Assembly: GCA_018821535.1 (NCBI GenBank)
Contig: JAHJLV010000060.1
Span: 1 to 64,000 of the forward strand
Length of the DNA: 64,000 bases
From: Pseudomonadota bacterium
GTDB taxonomy: Bacteria > Desulfobacterota > Desulfobacteria > Desulfobacterales > Desulfobacteraceae
Reading direction: 5' to 3'
Part shown: positions 52,755 through 61,657 of the stretch, one piece after another
Layout of the letters: each line of letters starts with the position of its first letter
Position numbering within the stretch: the first letter of the stretch is position 1
Notes under the pieces: generated by a model
What the model was told of the DNA's origin: nothing
Seen by the model: the letters and a program-made list of their open reading frames with translations, nothing else
The model's database searches: none
Made by a program: the position numbers and the translations under genes

Positions 52755-55213
52755 AGGAACATGCCGTTGGATGCGTTATCCGTCTGGGACTGAATATTCC
52801 ATATTTCACTGGCGTATTCCTTGATAGACCTGTCACTGGAGAACATTCCGGTTCGTGTCGTATTCATCAGCGCTTTTGTGGCCCATTCCTGTCCTTTTTG
52901 AAAATCTTTCCCAATGCGGGCCTGGGCGTTTAAATACGAATCAAAATCTGCAAAATGAAGATAATAATCCCCATGGTTCATCAACAGATTATAAATGGGC
53001 CTGAAAAGACCGGGCTCGTTTTTGCAGAACTGCTGTGATCCAATGGCGTGCATAACCCGTTTGAGCCGTTCATCCTGATCATAAATCGCCCTTGGATTAT
53101 ATTCCCCTCTGACGCGTTCCACCTGGTCCACCGTGAGTCCGAAAATATAGATATTTTCATCTCCCACCTGTTCGCTGATTTCAATATTGGCTCCATCAAG
53201 CGTACCCACGGTAACGGCCCCGTTCATGGCAAATTTCATATTCCCGGTTCCTGAAGCTTCCATACCAGCGGTGGATATCTGTTCACTGACATCTGCGGCA
53301 GGGATGATTTTTTCTGCAAGGGACACTCTGTAATCGGGCAGAAACACCACTTTTATCATCTGGTTGACATCAGGGTCCTGGTTGATCTCTTTGGCAACCG
53401 AATGGATCAGTTTGATGATCAGTTTGGCGGTATGATATCCAGGGGCGGCTTTTCCTGCAAAGATAAAGGTTCTGGGATGTCCGATATCCAGTTTGTCCTC
53501 TTTTACGGCCAGATACAGGTGGATAATATGCAGAACATTGAGCAGTTGCCGTTTGTATTCATGAATCCGTTTGGCATGGATATCAAAAATGGATGTCGGA
53601 TCTACGGTTATAAACACTTTTTCTTTGATAATATCTGCAAGAACTTTTTTGTTCTCCTGTTTGATTTTCATGAAGCCTTCCAGAAATCCCGGATCAGACA
53701 CAAATGCTTCCAGCTCCCATATTCTTTCCAGATCCTTGATCCAGCGAATACCAATGGCATCGCAGATAAACCGGGTCAAGCCCGGGTTACAGTTCACCAG
53801 CCAGCGCCGGGGGGTTACGCCGTTGGTCTTGTTGTTAAATTTTTCCGGCCAGAGGTTATAAAATTCAGGAACCAGTCTGGTTTTGACCAGTTCCGAGTGA
53901 ACCCTTGCAACTCCGTTGACGGAATGGCTGCCGATAATCGCAAGGTTGGCCATCCGCACATGTTTGTTTTCGCCTTCCTGGATAATGGACATTTTGGAAA
54001 TCATCTGGGCGGCGTTTTCCTTGTATTTTGCTTCCAGAGAAGAGATAAATCGCTGGTTGATTTCATAGATAATCTGCAGATGGCGCGGAATGACCTTTTC
54101 AACAATGGAAACAGGCCAGGTTTCCAGCGCTTCGGGCAGGAGGGTATGGTTGGTGTAGCCCAGGGTTTTAACCGTGATATTCCAGGCTTTTTCCCATTCA
54201 AGAGAATTTTCATCCACGAGGATTCGCATCAGCTCCGCCACGGTCAATGCGGGATGAGTGTCATTGAGCTGGATGGCGACTTTTTTATGAAACTGGTCAA
54301 ACGTCTTATTTGTTTTCTGGTAGGTTCTGATGATATCTCTGACAGAACAGGCCACCAGAAAATATTCCTGGACCAGCCGCAGTTCTTTTCCCGCTTCTTT
54401 TGTATCTGAAGGATATAAAATTTTTGTTATGGTTTCGGATTGGATTTTACGCGCAACAGCTTTGAAATAATCCCCGTCATTGAAAATCTGGATATCAAAA
54501 TCTTCTGATGCCCAGGCGGAAAAAAGCCGGAGCCGGTTCACGGTCTGTCCCCCGTATCCGGCCACAAGGATATCATGGTGTTTTCCGATGAGCAGTTTCC
54601 AGTTCACCCACATGGGGTTGTATTGTCCATCCATGTCCTTGCTGTCTTCAATTTTGCCATAGATAGGGATCATATACTGGTTCCCGGATCTGCGGATCAG
54701 CCAGGGGGAGGACTGATTGGGCCAGTAGTCCGGTTTTTCCTTCTGGTAGCCGTTAACAATGATCTGCTTAAACAGGCCATAATCATAATTAATGCCATAT
54801 CCAAACCCTGGCATATCCAGCGTTGCCAGAGAATCCAGATAGCAGGCAGCCAGTCTGCCAAGCCCTCCGTTTCCCAGCGCCGGGTCCCGTTCTTCATCCA
54901 CCAGATCTTTCAGATCATAGCCCATTTTTTTTAAAAACCGGGAGCAGGCGTCATAAATCCCAAGATTCAGAAGGTTATTGGAAAGCAGTCTGCCGATTAA
55001 AAACTCCATGGACACGTAGTACAGCCGTTTGGTATTGTTTTTCCTGTACCGGTCATTGGTCTCAAAGCTGATATCCACCAGGTATTTTTTCACAGCAGCA
55101 GATATTGCATTGAGCAGATCAAACCGGGAAGCATCTTGAATTTTTTTGCCTAAAACATATTTGATATGATCATGAAAGGAATCTTCAAAGCTGGTAAAAT
55201 CAAAATAGGACAT
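52751..55213 (-). CDS. glgP: Glycogen phosphorylase (classical GT35)
   Basis: An 820-aa classical phosphorylase, opening MSYFDFTSFEDSFHDHIKYVLGK. It has RLYYVSMEFLIGRLLSNNLLNLG, VQLNDTHPALT-like VAIQLNDTHPAL, NGVTPRRWL and the PLP-lysine motif EASGTGNMKFAMNGAVTVGTLDGANIEI. It cleaves glycogen to glucose-1-phosphate. The start at 55213 has GAGGT five bases upstream and matches the family N-terminus; a longer frame to 55318 adds 35 poorly conserved residues. It is convergent with the glg operon, so the window encodes two dissimilar phosphorylases. Confidence 0.95.
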   Translation of the reverse strand: MSYFDFTSFEDSFHDHIKYVLGKKIQDASRFDLLNAISAAVKKYLVDISFETNDRYRKNNTKRLYYVSMEFLIGRLLSNNLLNLGIYDACSRFLKKMGYDLKDLVDEERDPALGNGGLGRLAACYLDSLATLDMPGFGYGINYDYGLFKQIIVNGYQKEKPDYWPNQSSPWLIRRSGNQYMIPIYGKIEDSKDMDGQYNPMWVNWKLLIGKHHDILVAGYGGQTVNRLRLFSAWASEDFDIQIFNDGDYFKAVARKIQSETITKILYPSDTKEAGKELRLVQEYFLVACSVRDIIRTYQKTNKTFDQFHKKVAIQLNDTHPALTVAELMRILVDENSLEWEKAWNITVKTLGYTNHTLLPEALETWPVSIVEKVIPRHLQIIYEINQRFISSLEAKYKENAAQMISKMSIIQEGENKHVRMANLAIIGSHSVNGVARVHSELVKTRLVPEFYNLWPEKFNNKTNGVTPRRWLVNCNPGLTRFICDAIGIRWIKDLERIWELEAFVSDPGFLEGFMKIKQENKKVLADIIKEKVFITVDPTSIFDIHAKRIHEYKRQLLNVLHIIHLYLAVKEDKLDIGHPRTFIFAGKAAPGYHTAKLIIKLIHSVAKEINQDPDVNQMIKVVFLPDYRVSLAEKIIPAADVSEQISTAGMEASGTGNMKFAMNGAVTVGTLDGANIEISEQVGDENIYIFGLTVDQVERVRGEYNPRAIYDQDERLKRVMHAIGSQQFCKNEPGLFRPIYNLLMNHGDYYLHFADFDSYLNAQARIGKDFQKGQEWATKALMNTTRTGMFSSDRSIKEYASEIWNIQSQTDNASNGMFL

Positions 55214-55902
55214 GAGGACCTCATTTTTATAATTTGGGTGATGGTGCTGATATCTTTTACGGATCTGATCTTTGCTAATATAACGGAAAAATACTGAAAA
55301 GACAAACAGTAGATTCATTTGGAGATATTTGATGACCTATGGCAGGGGCAAGGCAGCTCTTTGTCCACCGCACTCCTGCCCAGCCAAATTCCTATATATT
55401 TTGATATAAAACGTTGAATAGAAAAGCAAAGGATTATACAAGGATCATTGACTTTTAAGATTCAAAAAAAGCCTATATGCTGTGATTTGAAAGATTTTAA
55501 ATAAAGAGTGGACTGACAGGAAAAGTCTGGGGTCTGTTTTTGAATTTTTGGAAAGCTCGAATTATAGTCAGAGTACCAGAAGTCTGATGTCAATTTTTTA
55601 TATAGACTTTGATCTGGAAGAATGTCTATTGATGCTGGTTTTAATTCATATGGTTGAATAAAAACATCAAAGCTAAAAAAGTGTCAAATACCAGATATGG
55701 TGTTGCTGGAAATTTATCTGGACTGAGTCTTTCTAAACCAGTCCGAGCTTTTTAAATATTTCCAACCTTTTTTCAGACACCTGGATGAAAGCTCAAGAAC
55801 CGGATGATTATATTTTAAAAATTCCAATCCCCAAGAGAAATCTCCTGGGGATTTTTAATGTTTTTTTTACCAGCCTGATGCTCTGTTAACCAGAGTGCCT
55901 CT
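55214..55902. other. Long intergenic region with hairpins, possible small-RNA locus
   Basis: About 690 bp with no supported gene. A GGACTG/CAGTCC stem at 55720-55744 is followed by GAGCTTTTT on the plus strand, a terminator-like signal with no annotated plus-strand gene upstream. A GGCAGG/CCTGCC pair lies near 55337-55380. A TTGACT at 55449 is not well spaced from the TATATG near 55475. I cannot recognise a known RNA family. Confidence 0.35.
55826..55855 (-). terminator. Terminator after the 67-aa gene
   Basis: AATCCCCAAGAG and CTCCTGGGGATT form a 12-bp stem with one mismatch and an AAAT loop. On the minus strand GGAATTTTTAAAAT follows, fitting the end of the small gene at 55903. On the plus strand TTT also follows. 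Confidence 0.65.
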
Positions 55903-56106
55903 TCAGCCTTTTACCCTCTTGATGGTCCCATTGCTTAGCATTTGTTGAAACTGAGATAGCAATGCCTTTTCTTCCTTGTCAACATGACCATCTTCGTTGG
56001 CACAGTCCATGATTTTATTATACTCGTCAGGTGTTACTTCCAGGTCTCGAATAGCGTCATCGATAAGTTCTTTAAGGCTTGACGCTGACTTGCTTGGTTT
56101 TTTCAT
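55903..56106 (-). CDS. Small acidic EF-hand/TerB-like protein of unknown function
   Basis: A 67-aa soluble protein: KELIDDAIRDLEVTPDEYNKIMDCANEDGHVDKEEKALLSQFQQMLSNGTIKRVKG. It resembles short conserved proteins of delta-proteobacteria that read as one EF-hand- or TerB-like helical unit (NEDGHVDKEE is a plausible Ca2+ loop). A strong GGAGG lies 9 nt before the ATG, a good promoter lies upstream and a terminator downstream, which together support a real monocistronic gene. Function unknown. Confidence 0.7.
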   Translation of the reverse strand: MKKPSKSASSLKELIDDAIRDLEVTPDEYNKIMDCANEDGHVDKEEKALLSQFQQMLSNGTIKRVKG

Positions 56107-56163
56107 AAGTACGGCCTCCTTGATAAATGTTAATCGACATTCATTTCATAGATCGGAGTCAAT

Positions 56164-56191
56164 CTTATACCGTTTATTTTTGAAGATACAA
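56164..56191 (-). promoter_or_regulatory. Candidate sigma-70 promoter for the 67-aa gene
   Basis: On the minus strand TTGTAT (56186-56191), a 16-nt spacer and TATAAG (56164-56169, five of six matches). It lies about 58 nt before the start codon. Confidence 0.45.
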
Positions 56192-56454
56192 GGGGATTTT
56201 TGAATAATCTTTATAAAAACAAAATTCAATCAGGAAGTATCTGTTAAAATCAACATAATTTGAAGATTGAGCTCCCGTTTTTTTTACATCTTTTTGTATT
56301 TCAGGTCAAAAGCCTGTTTGTCCTGCCGTGGAATTTTATACGTGTGTTTGATGTGAAATCCGTGGAATGAAAACAGCAGTTTTGTGATAGTCAAATAAGA
56401 TTGTGTTGTGCGAGCTGATAGTTTTTGATTCCGGATGAATTCAGTGAGGGTGAT
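56192..56454. other. Intergenic region, nothing recognised
   Basis: Non-coding, AT-rich stretch between the small gene and the end of the PEP-CTERM-like gene. The only feature I note is a short direct repeat CCGTGGAAT at about 56327 and 56361. No terminator with a clear T-run is seen for the PEP-CTERM-like gene, which ends at 56455. Confidence 0.4.
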
Positions 56455-58455
56455 TCATTTTCTGATCTTTCTACGAACACCTAAAAGACCAAGCAAACCA
56501 GAACCCAATAGCCAGGCTGTGGTGGGAATCGGAACGGGGTTTCTGGCTGTCAGAACTGCTGTATGGCTTGTTCCATCGGTACTGACGATGTTCTGGTAGT
56601 CCACGGTCCAGAGCCAGCTCCCCGGTCCTCTGATAGAATCAAAATCCCCCATTATCCCGTCGCTTGCCGTCATAAAGCTGTAGGATGAACCGTTTTCCGG
56701 TATGTAGTCATCGTAAAGGACAACCTGCAGAATGCCGGCCAGACTCGCCGTTCCTGTGATGTTCAGGATATCATAGGAGGTGCTGCCAAGCTCGATTTCC
56801 AGTATTGCATCCTTTGCCTGGGAATAACTGCCGTTGATCGACATCGTACCCGGAGAATTACCTGGTGAAAGTGTTGCCGTGCTCGCAAGCGTTACGTCGC
56901 CGTTGATCGTGCCGTTTCCGCTCAGGGTGCCGCCTTGGATATCGACCAGAGCCTGAGTGAAGGTGCCGTTATTGATGGTCTGCCCGGCGGTCTGTGTATA
57001 GGTACCCATACCGGTGGTGACACTGCTCTCAAGTAATTTCAGCATACCGCTGTTGTCCAGATAGCCCGAGTTGTTCAGGGTGGCTCCCGAATTGTTGACC
57101 AGAGTGCCGGCATTTTTCAGGGTGCGGGAATTGCTCAGCATTCCGTAATTGTTCAGTGTTCCGGAGTTGTCTGTGGATTGGCCGTACCAATCCGAGTACC
57201 AGTGATTCATCGTGCCGTAATTGTTAAGCACAGCGTCTGTGCCATTGGTCACACCAAAGGCGCCGCTCAGGGTAGCGCCGGCGTTATTGCTCAGCATCCC
57301 GTAATTGAACAGTGCACCGTCTTGTTGAGTGGCGCCTGCGTGGTTGTGCGATGTGCCATAGTTGTGCAGGAGAGTCATCCTGCCGGAGTTGTGTAACGTG
57401 CCGTAGTTATACAGGCCGCCTCCCAGCTTTGCACCGGCGTGGTTGGTCAGCGTGGCTCCAGAGAGGTTGTTCAGCATGTAGCTGGCTTCCAGGGTGCCAT
57501 AGTTTCTGATAGTACCGTAGTTGTCAAGGATGTGGTTGGTGGTCATCGTGCCGTAATTGTCAATAGTGGCGCCGGAGTAGTTATATATCCTTCCCCAATC
57601 GCCGACATAATTGGATGTGGTGCTGGTCATTGTGCCGTGGTTGGTCAGCGTATTGTAATTTTTCAGTGTTCCATTGTTGCTGGTCAGCGTTCCCGTGCCA
57701 GTCAGTGTCAAAAGTCCTCTGTTGGTCAGTAAAGCCTGCACGAAACTGTTGCTGCTGTAGGGCGTGCCCGTGATATTCAGCGAGCCGGAGTTGGTGAGCG
57801 TGCCGGTGTTGGTCAGATTTACCGGTCCCACAACGTACTGACTGACCCACATGCCTGCGATATTTAGTGCACCGGAATTGTTGAAATTGCCCGAGTTTTC
57901 CAGAGAGGTTTTCGTGGCGATTTTAATCGTGCCCGAATTGGTCAATGTGCCGGAGTTGACGAGCTTGCGGGCAGGAGATTGCGAGATAGCATAATATTGG
58001 TCGAAGGTCCCGGCGTTAGTCAATATCCCGGCATTGGTCAGCGTGCCATAGTTGGAAAGTGTGCTTCCTGCGTAATTGGTGATCTCGCCGCCTGCGTAGT
58101 TGGTGAGCGTACCGCCATTGCCCATTTTACTGCCTGTATAGTTAGAGATGGCACCGTAATTGTACATATATGTGCTTTCAGGGAAATTCGCCAATTGTGT
58201 ATAATTGTTCACCGTGCCATTGGCTCTGTTTTCAAACCTGCCAACGTTTAAGACGCCGGGAGTTGTGAGAGTGTTCAGTGCAGCACCGGGGGTATTGATG
58301 AAGGTGCCGTATATCCATATGTAGTCATCCACCACACCATAATTGTTATATGTATTTCCGGAATTAACGATTAAAGCATAGCCTGTCTGGGGAACAATTA
58401 TAGTGGTAGCACAGACAGTCAAAAGCATCACGAACAAAATAATGATTTTCTTCAT
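56455..58455 (-). CDS. Repeat-rich surface protein with PEP-CTERM-like sorting signal
   Basis: A 666-aa exported protein. A signal peptide (about 1-27) is followed by about 470 residues of short tandem units rich in N, G, T and Y (variants of LTNxGTLxNxGT, NYGTLxNxA, NNSGTL), which should fold as a beta-helix or solenoid like those of autotransporter passenger domains. A GGTLSGNGTINGDVTL...LSPGNSPG segment follows, a motif common in autotransporter-associated repeats. The C-terminus PVPIPTTAWLLGSGLLGLLGVRRKIRK is a PEP-CTERM-type tripartite signal (motif, hydrophobic helix, basic tail) that would be cut by an exosortase encoded elsewhere. Role is likely in extracellular matrix or envelope. 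Confidence 0.85.
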   Translation of the reverse strand: MKKIIILFVMLLTVCATTIIVPQTGYALIVNSGNTYNNYGVVDDYIWIYGTFINTPGAALNTLTTPGVLNVGRFENRANGTVNNYTQLANFPESTYMYNYGAISNYTGSKMGNGGTLTNYAGGEITNYAGSTLSNYGTLTNAGILTNAGTFDQYYAISQSPARKLVNSGTLTNSGTIKIATKTSLENSGNFNNSGALNIAGMWVSQYVVGPVNLTNTGTLTNSGSLNITGTPYSSNSFVQALLTNRGLLTLTGTGTLTSNNGTLKNYNTLTNHGTMTSTTSNYVGDWGRIYNYSGATIDNYGTMTTNHILDNYGTIRNYGTLEASYMLNNLSGATLTNHAGAKLGGGLYNYGTLHNSGRMTLLHNYGTSHNHAGATQQDGALFNYGMLSNNAGATLSGAFGVTNGTDAVLNNYGTMNHWYSDWYGQSTDNSGTLNNYGMLSNSRTLKNAGTLVNNSGATLNNSGYLDNSGMLKLLESSVTTGMGTYTQTAGQTINNGTFTQALVDIQGGTLSGNGTINGDVTLASTATLSPGNSPGTMSINGSYSQAKDAILEIELGSTSYDILNITGTASLAGILQVVLYDDYIPENGSSYSFMTASDGIMGDFDSIRGPGSWLWTVDYQNIVSTDGTSHTAVLTARNPVPIPTTAWLLGSGLLGLLGVRRKIRK

Positions 58456-58798
58456 GGTTTAAATTGCCTCCGTCTTCTGATGGTTGCCAAATTTTGCACC
58501 AAGGATAAAGAACAAGAGCTTGCTTTTTGTTGACCAAACCATAAACAATCTTCCTAAATCCAGAATAGTGCGTTCAATCACTATCAGATTGGATCAAGTT
58601 AAGGCAAGAAAAAAAATCAAGTGAATCGTAAGCGCCAAGGAACGATGGACTTAAAACTCAACACTATTACTAAAATTCCGTGGGTATTAAACTGAAACTA
58701 AACACTTTGTGGTTGGCATTTCATCCCGCTATAACGGATTATCCTATTTTTGAATCTTATTGCAGGGTCAACTTGATAAAAAAATATTGAATGAAGTT
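58456..58798. other. Intergenic region upstream of the PEP-CTERM-like gene
   Basis: Non-coding, 343 bp. It contains the leader of the minus-strand PEP-CTERM-like gene (GGAGGC site close to its ATG). A GG-N10-GC pair on the minus strand around 58524-58541 is a weak sigma-54-like match. Near-repeats AACTCAACACT and AACTAAACACT occur at about 58653 and 58698. No gene or RNA is recognised. Confidence 0.4.
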
Positions 58799-59491
58799 TT
58801 ATGAAAAAATGGTTTTGATTCTTTGGGGGTCAGACCAGATTTTATCCGTGTCTTCATAGAGTTGTTTCATCTGGTTTTCAATGTGCAGGCGGATGTTTTC
58901 AAATTCACTGCTGGTAATATCGGCCGGAACTGGAATGGGTTTTCCAAAGCGGATGATGACCCGGGAAAAAGGTTTGGGCACCATGAATTTGTCCCAGCTG
59001 TTGAATATCCATCTATGCTGGCCGGAAGTAATGGTGGGAACAACAGGAAGATCTGCTGCCTGGGCAATTCTTAACAATCCCGGCTTGATTTTTCCAAACG
59101 GCCCTGTGGGTCCGTCCACGATGTGGCCGACCTTGTAACGGGAGCGGGCCAGCTCCTTTATTTTTTCAAGCGCTTCTTTGCCGCCATTTGAAGATGATCC
59201 CCTGACCGGATACCAGCCCAGGATATTTACAACCCGGGCAGCCATTTCTCCGTCCAGGCTTTTGCTGATAATAATGGAAATGGGTTTCCGGGTTGAAAAA
59301 AAAGCAATTCCGGGAAAAAACCGCTGGTGCCATGAGGCATAGATTAAATTGCCCCTGGTATTTAGAAGGTTTTTTTCGTTTTCTTCATCCACAAGCTTGA
59401 GCCTGTAGCTCATGGAAATCAGGCGGACGAACATCAGTCCGGTATAGGGTAACAGATACCGGTATAAAAAACGTTTAAAGACTTTTTTAAT
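58799..59491 (-). CDS. DUF374 lysophospholipid-acyltransferase-like protein, probable ATT start
   Basis: A member of the DUF374 family (LPLAT-like fold), with SWHQRFFPGIAFF (H-x4-like catalytic segment), VRGSSSNGGKEAL and GHIVDGPTGPFGKIKPGLLRIAQ. It may acylate a lipid A or phospholipid precursor at the inner membrane. The first ATG is at 59434, but the frame continues upstream with IKKVFKRFLYRYLLPYTG, which matches the usual basic/hydrophobic N-terminus of the family. No ATG, GTG or TTG precedes this. An AGGAG lies 7 nt before an ATT codon (59489-59491) that overlaps the hisD stop, so ATT is the likely start (230 aa). Confidence 0.8.
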   Translation of the reverse strand: MKKVFKRFLYRYLLPYTGLMFVRLISMSYRLKLVDEENEKNLLNTRGNLIYASWHQRFFPGIAFFSTRKPISIIISKSLDGEMAARVVNILGWYPVRGSSSNGGKEALEKIKELARSRYKVGHIVDGPTGPFGKIKPGLLRIAQAADLPVVPTITSGQHRWIFNSWDKFMVPKPFSRVIIRFGKPIPVPADITSSEFENIRLHIENQMKQLYEDTDKIWSDPQRIKTIFS

Positions 59492-60797
59492 TGTGCTTCT
59501 CCTGCTTTCGTATCCTTACAGAATTGGCGTGCGCGCCCAGGCCTTCTGTCTGTGCCAGCCGGATGACATCATCTGCTTCTTCCTTGAAAGCAGCTTCAGA
59601 ATAATGAATAAGACTGGTCTTTTTGGTAAAATGTTCAACACTGAGGGCAGAGGAGAACCTTGCGGTTCCGGCAGTGGGCAGCACATGATTGGGTCCTGCA
59701 ATATAATCGCCCATGGGTTCGGGTGTATATGCGCCTAAAAACAGGGCGCCTGCATTCTGAATCCGGCCGATATAATCAAACGGGTCTTTTACGATCAGTT
59801 CAAGGTGTTCAGGGGCCAGGCGGTTGGAAAGTGCAATGCCGGTTTCAATATCCGGAACCAGCATGATGGCCCCGAAACTGTCAATGGATTTTTGGGCAAT
59901 CTCTTTTCTGGAAAGCGCCTGGATCTGTTTTTTTACGGCAAGAACAGTTGCCTTTGCAAGCGCTTCAGAGTCGGTCACCAGTATGGCGGATGCCATGATA
60001 TCATGTTCTGCCTGGGAGAGCAGATCTGCTGCCAGAAATTCCGGGTTGGCATCCTTGTCTGCAATGATAAGGATTTCACTGGGGCCTGCGATCATATCAA
60101 TGCCCACAGTGCCTGAAACAATTTTTTTGGCCAGGGTGACATATACGTTACCGGGGCCGACAATGACATCCACTTTTGGAACGGTTTTTGTGCCATAGGC
60201 AAGGGCTGCAATGGCCCATGCGCTTCCTGCCTTGAAAACAGAGGTGATGCCGATTTTATGCGCAGCCACGAGGATATGGGGATTGATCCGGCCATCTTCC
60301 ATGGGCGGGGTTACAAGGTTGATGGAGGGAACCCCGGCGACTTTTGCCGGTATGCCGCCCATCAGAACAGACGATACCAGCGGTGTTTTTCCGCCCTTTG
60401 CACCTGGGGCATAGATGCCTGCAGCACTGACAGGTTTGACAATCTGTCCGACCATGACGCCGTTTCTGGGGGTGTCAATCCAGGAGTTCTGGGTCTGCTT
60501 TGAGTGATAGTATTCAAGCTGGCGGATGGATCTGTCAAGGGATGCGCAAAACTCATCATCTACTTGTTTTAACGCATCTTTCATCTCTTCGGGGGTGACC
60601 TTGAGGGTATCAATGGTTACGTTTCTGGAATCAAATTTTCGGGTATATTCCACAAGGGCTTCATCCCCCCGGGTTTTGACATCTTCAAGATAGGCTTCAA
60701 CCGCTTTTTGATCTTCTTTTGAAAAGCCCAGTCCCCGGTCAATGGTTGCCTGAACTCTTTTTTCTGCCTCTGGTGAAGGATAGTAAAATATTTTCAT
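59487..60797 (-). CDS. hisD: Histidinol dehydrogenase
   Basis: A 436-aa enzyme doing the last two oxidations of histidine synthesis (histidinol to histidine) with NAD+ and zinc. Motifs: GVMVGQIVKPVSAAGIYAPGGK-like PGAKGGKTPLVSSVLM, VDVIVGPGNVYVTLAKK, IAGPSEILIIAD, zinc/catalytic SQAEHD and NRLAPEHLEL, and GPNHVLPTAGTARF. The length is standard. It is followed with a one-base overlap by the DUF374 gene. No other his gene is adjacent. Confidence 0.97.
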   Translation of the reverse strand: MKIFYYPSPEAEKRVQATIDRGLGFSKEDQKAVEAYLEDVKTRGDEALVEYTRKFDSRNVTIDTLKVTPEEMKDALKQVDDEFCASLDRSIRQLEYYHSKQTQNSWIDTPRNGVMVGQIVKPVSAAGIYAPGAKGGKTPLVSSVLMGGIPAKVAGVPSINLVTPPMEDGRINPHILVAAHKIGITSVFKAGSAWAIAALAYGTKTVPKVDVIVGPGNVYVTLAKKIVSGTVGIDMIAGPSEILIIADKDANPEFLAADLLSQAEHDIMASAILVTDSEALAKATVLAVKKQIQALSRKEIAQKSIDSFGAIMLVPDIETGIALSNRLAPEHLELIVKDPFDYIGRIQNAGALFLGAYTPEPMGDYIAGPNHVLPTAGTARFSSALSVEHFTKKTSLIHYSEAAFKEEADDVIRLAQTEGLGAHANSVRIRKQEKHN

Positions 60798-60911
60798 AAG
60801 GTGTGTTTTTCCTGAAATATCAATGAATCATATGTGTCTAACCTGTTTTACAGATTTTTTTATATCAAAAGACCGGTTATAAAGCCATTAAATTAATCGA
60901 AAATTTTTGCT

Positions 60912-61586
60912 TCAGGCAAGACTTCCGGACTCTGACAGCTCCATCAGTCCCTGAATATTTTTGATATGAATGATTTTGGTCTGCACATCAATATATTCAG
61001 CATCCATCATTTTTTTTAATATTCTGGATATGGTTTCCGGAGTCGTGCCGATTAAATTGGACAACTGGGCTTTTGAAATGGGAAGGGTGACCCGGGTCTT
61101 GTTTCTTTGTTCTTTTGACAGGGTCAGAATATAGGCAGCCAGCCGTGCCGGGACTTCCTTCAAGCTTAAATTTTCGATCTGTATGGTAAAATCTCTCAGG
61201 CGCATGGACAGGTCTGCAAGGATATTCAGGGCCAGTCCCGGGGTCTGGGTGATCAGATCAACGAATTTATACCGGGGAAGATAAATAATTTTTGATTTTT
61301 CAAGGGCCATGGAGGATGCTGGAAAATTTTTGCCCTCAAATACCGGGACCTCGCCAAAGGTATGGCCCGGGCCGTATATATGAAGAATCTGTTCTTTTCC
61401 TTCAAAGGACAGTTTAAAAACTTTTATTTTTCCTTTTTCCACCATGTAAAAACCATTGGCCTCATCTCTTTCGTGAAATATCATTTCTCCTTTATCAAAG
61501 GTAAGACAGGTTGCAATATCAGCAATCTTCTGCAGATGATCATCCGAGAGCCCGGAAAAAAGGGGGATTGTTTTTAAGGTATTGAT
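60912..61586 (-). CDS. Crp/Fnr-family regulator (HcpR-like), start codon unclear
   Basis: It has a cyclic-nucleotide-binding-fold sensor (KGEMIFHERDEANGFYMVEKGKIKVFKL...GHTFGEVPVF), a dimer helix and a C-terminal winged helix (LPISKAQLSNLIGTTPETISRILKKM, with the E-x-x-S-R recognition pattern of Fnr). The first canonical codon (ATG 61484) gives only 190 aa, yet the frame upstream encodes the family N-terminus (VINTLKTIPLFSGLSDDHLQKIADIA) with no ATG, GTG or TTG before an in-frame stop. An AGGAG lies at 61598-61602, so an ATC at 61584-61586 (224 aa) or another rare codon may start it. It is divergent from hcp with a shared palindrome, hence an HcpR-type nitrosative-stress regulator is inferred. 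Confidence 0.82.
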   Translation of the reverse strand: MNTLKTIPLFSGLSDDHLQKIADIATCLTFDKGEMIFHERDEANGFYMVEKGKIKVFKLSFEGKEQILHIYGPGHTFGEVPVFEGKNFPASSMALEKSKIIYLPRYKFVDLITQTPGLALNILADLSMRLRDFTIQIENLSLKEVPARLAAYILTLSKEQRNKTRVTLPISKAQLSNLIGTTPETISRILKKMMDAEYIDVQTKIIHIKNIQGLMELSESGSLA

Positions 61587-61657
61587 AACGGATACTTCTC
61601 CTGTCTCACTTTTTGTAAATTAAAAAAATCTCATTTTCGCAAAAAAAATTACGCTTT

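Noticed and set aside
53402..54409. 335-aa plus-strand open frame inside glgP
   Set aside because: Antisense shadow of conserved phosphorylase sequence; no domain and no ribosome site.
55337..55380. GGCAGG/CCTGCC stem as a tRNA or terminator
   Set aside because: No TpsiC-arm sequence, no cloverleaf and no T-run follow.
58524..58541. Possible sigma-54 promoter upstream of the PEP-CTERM-like gene
   Set aside because: GG and GC are 10 nt apart, but the flanking bases (TGGTCA, AAGCA) match the consensus poorly.
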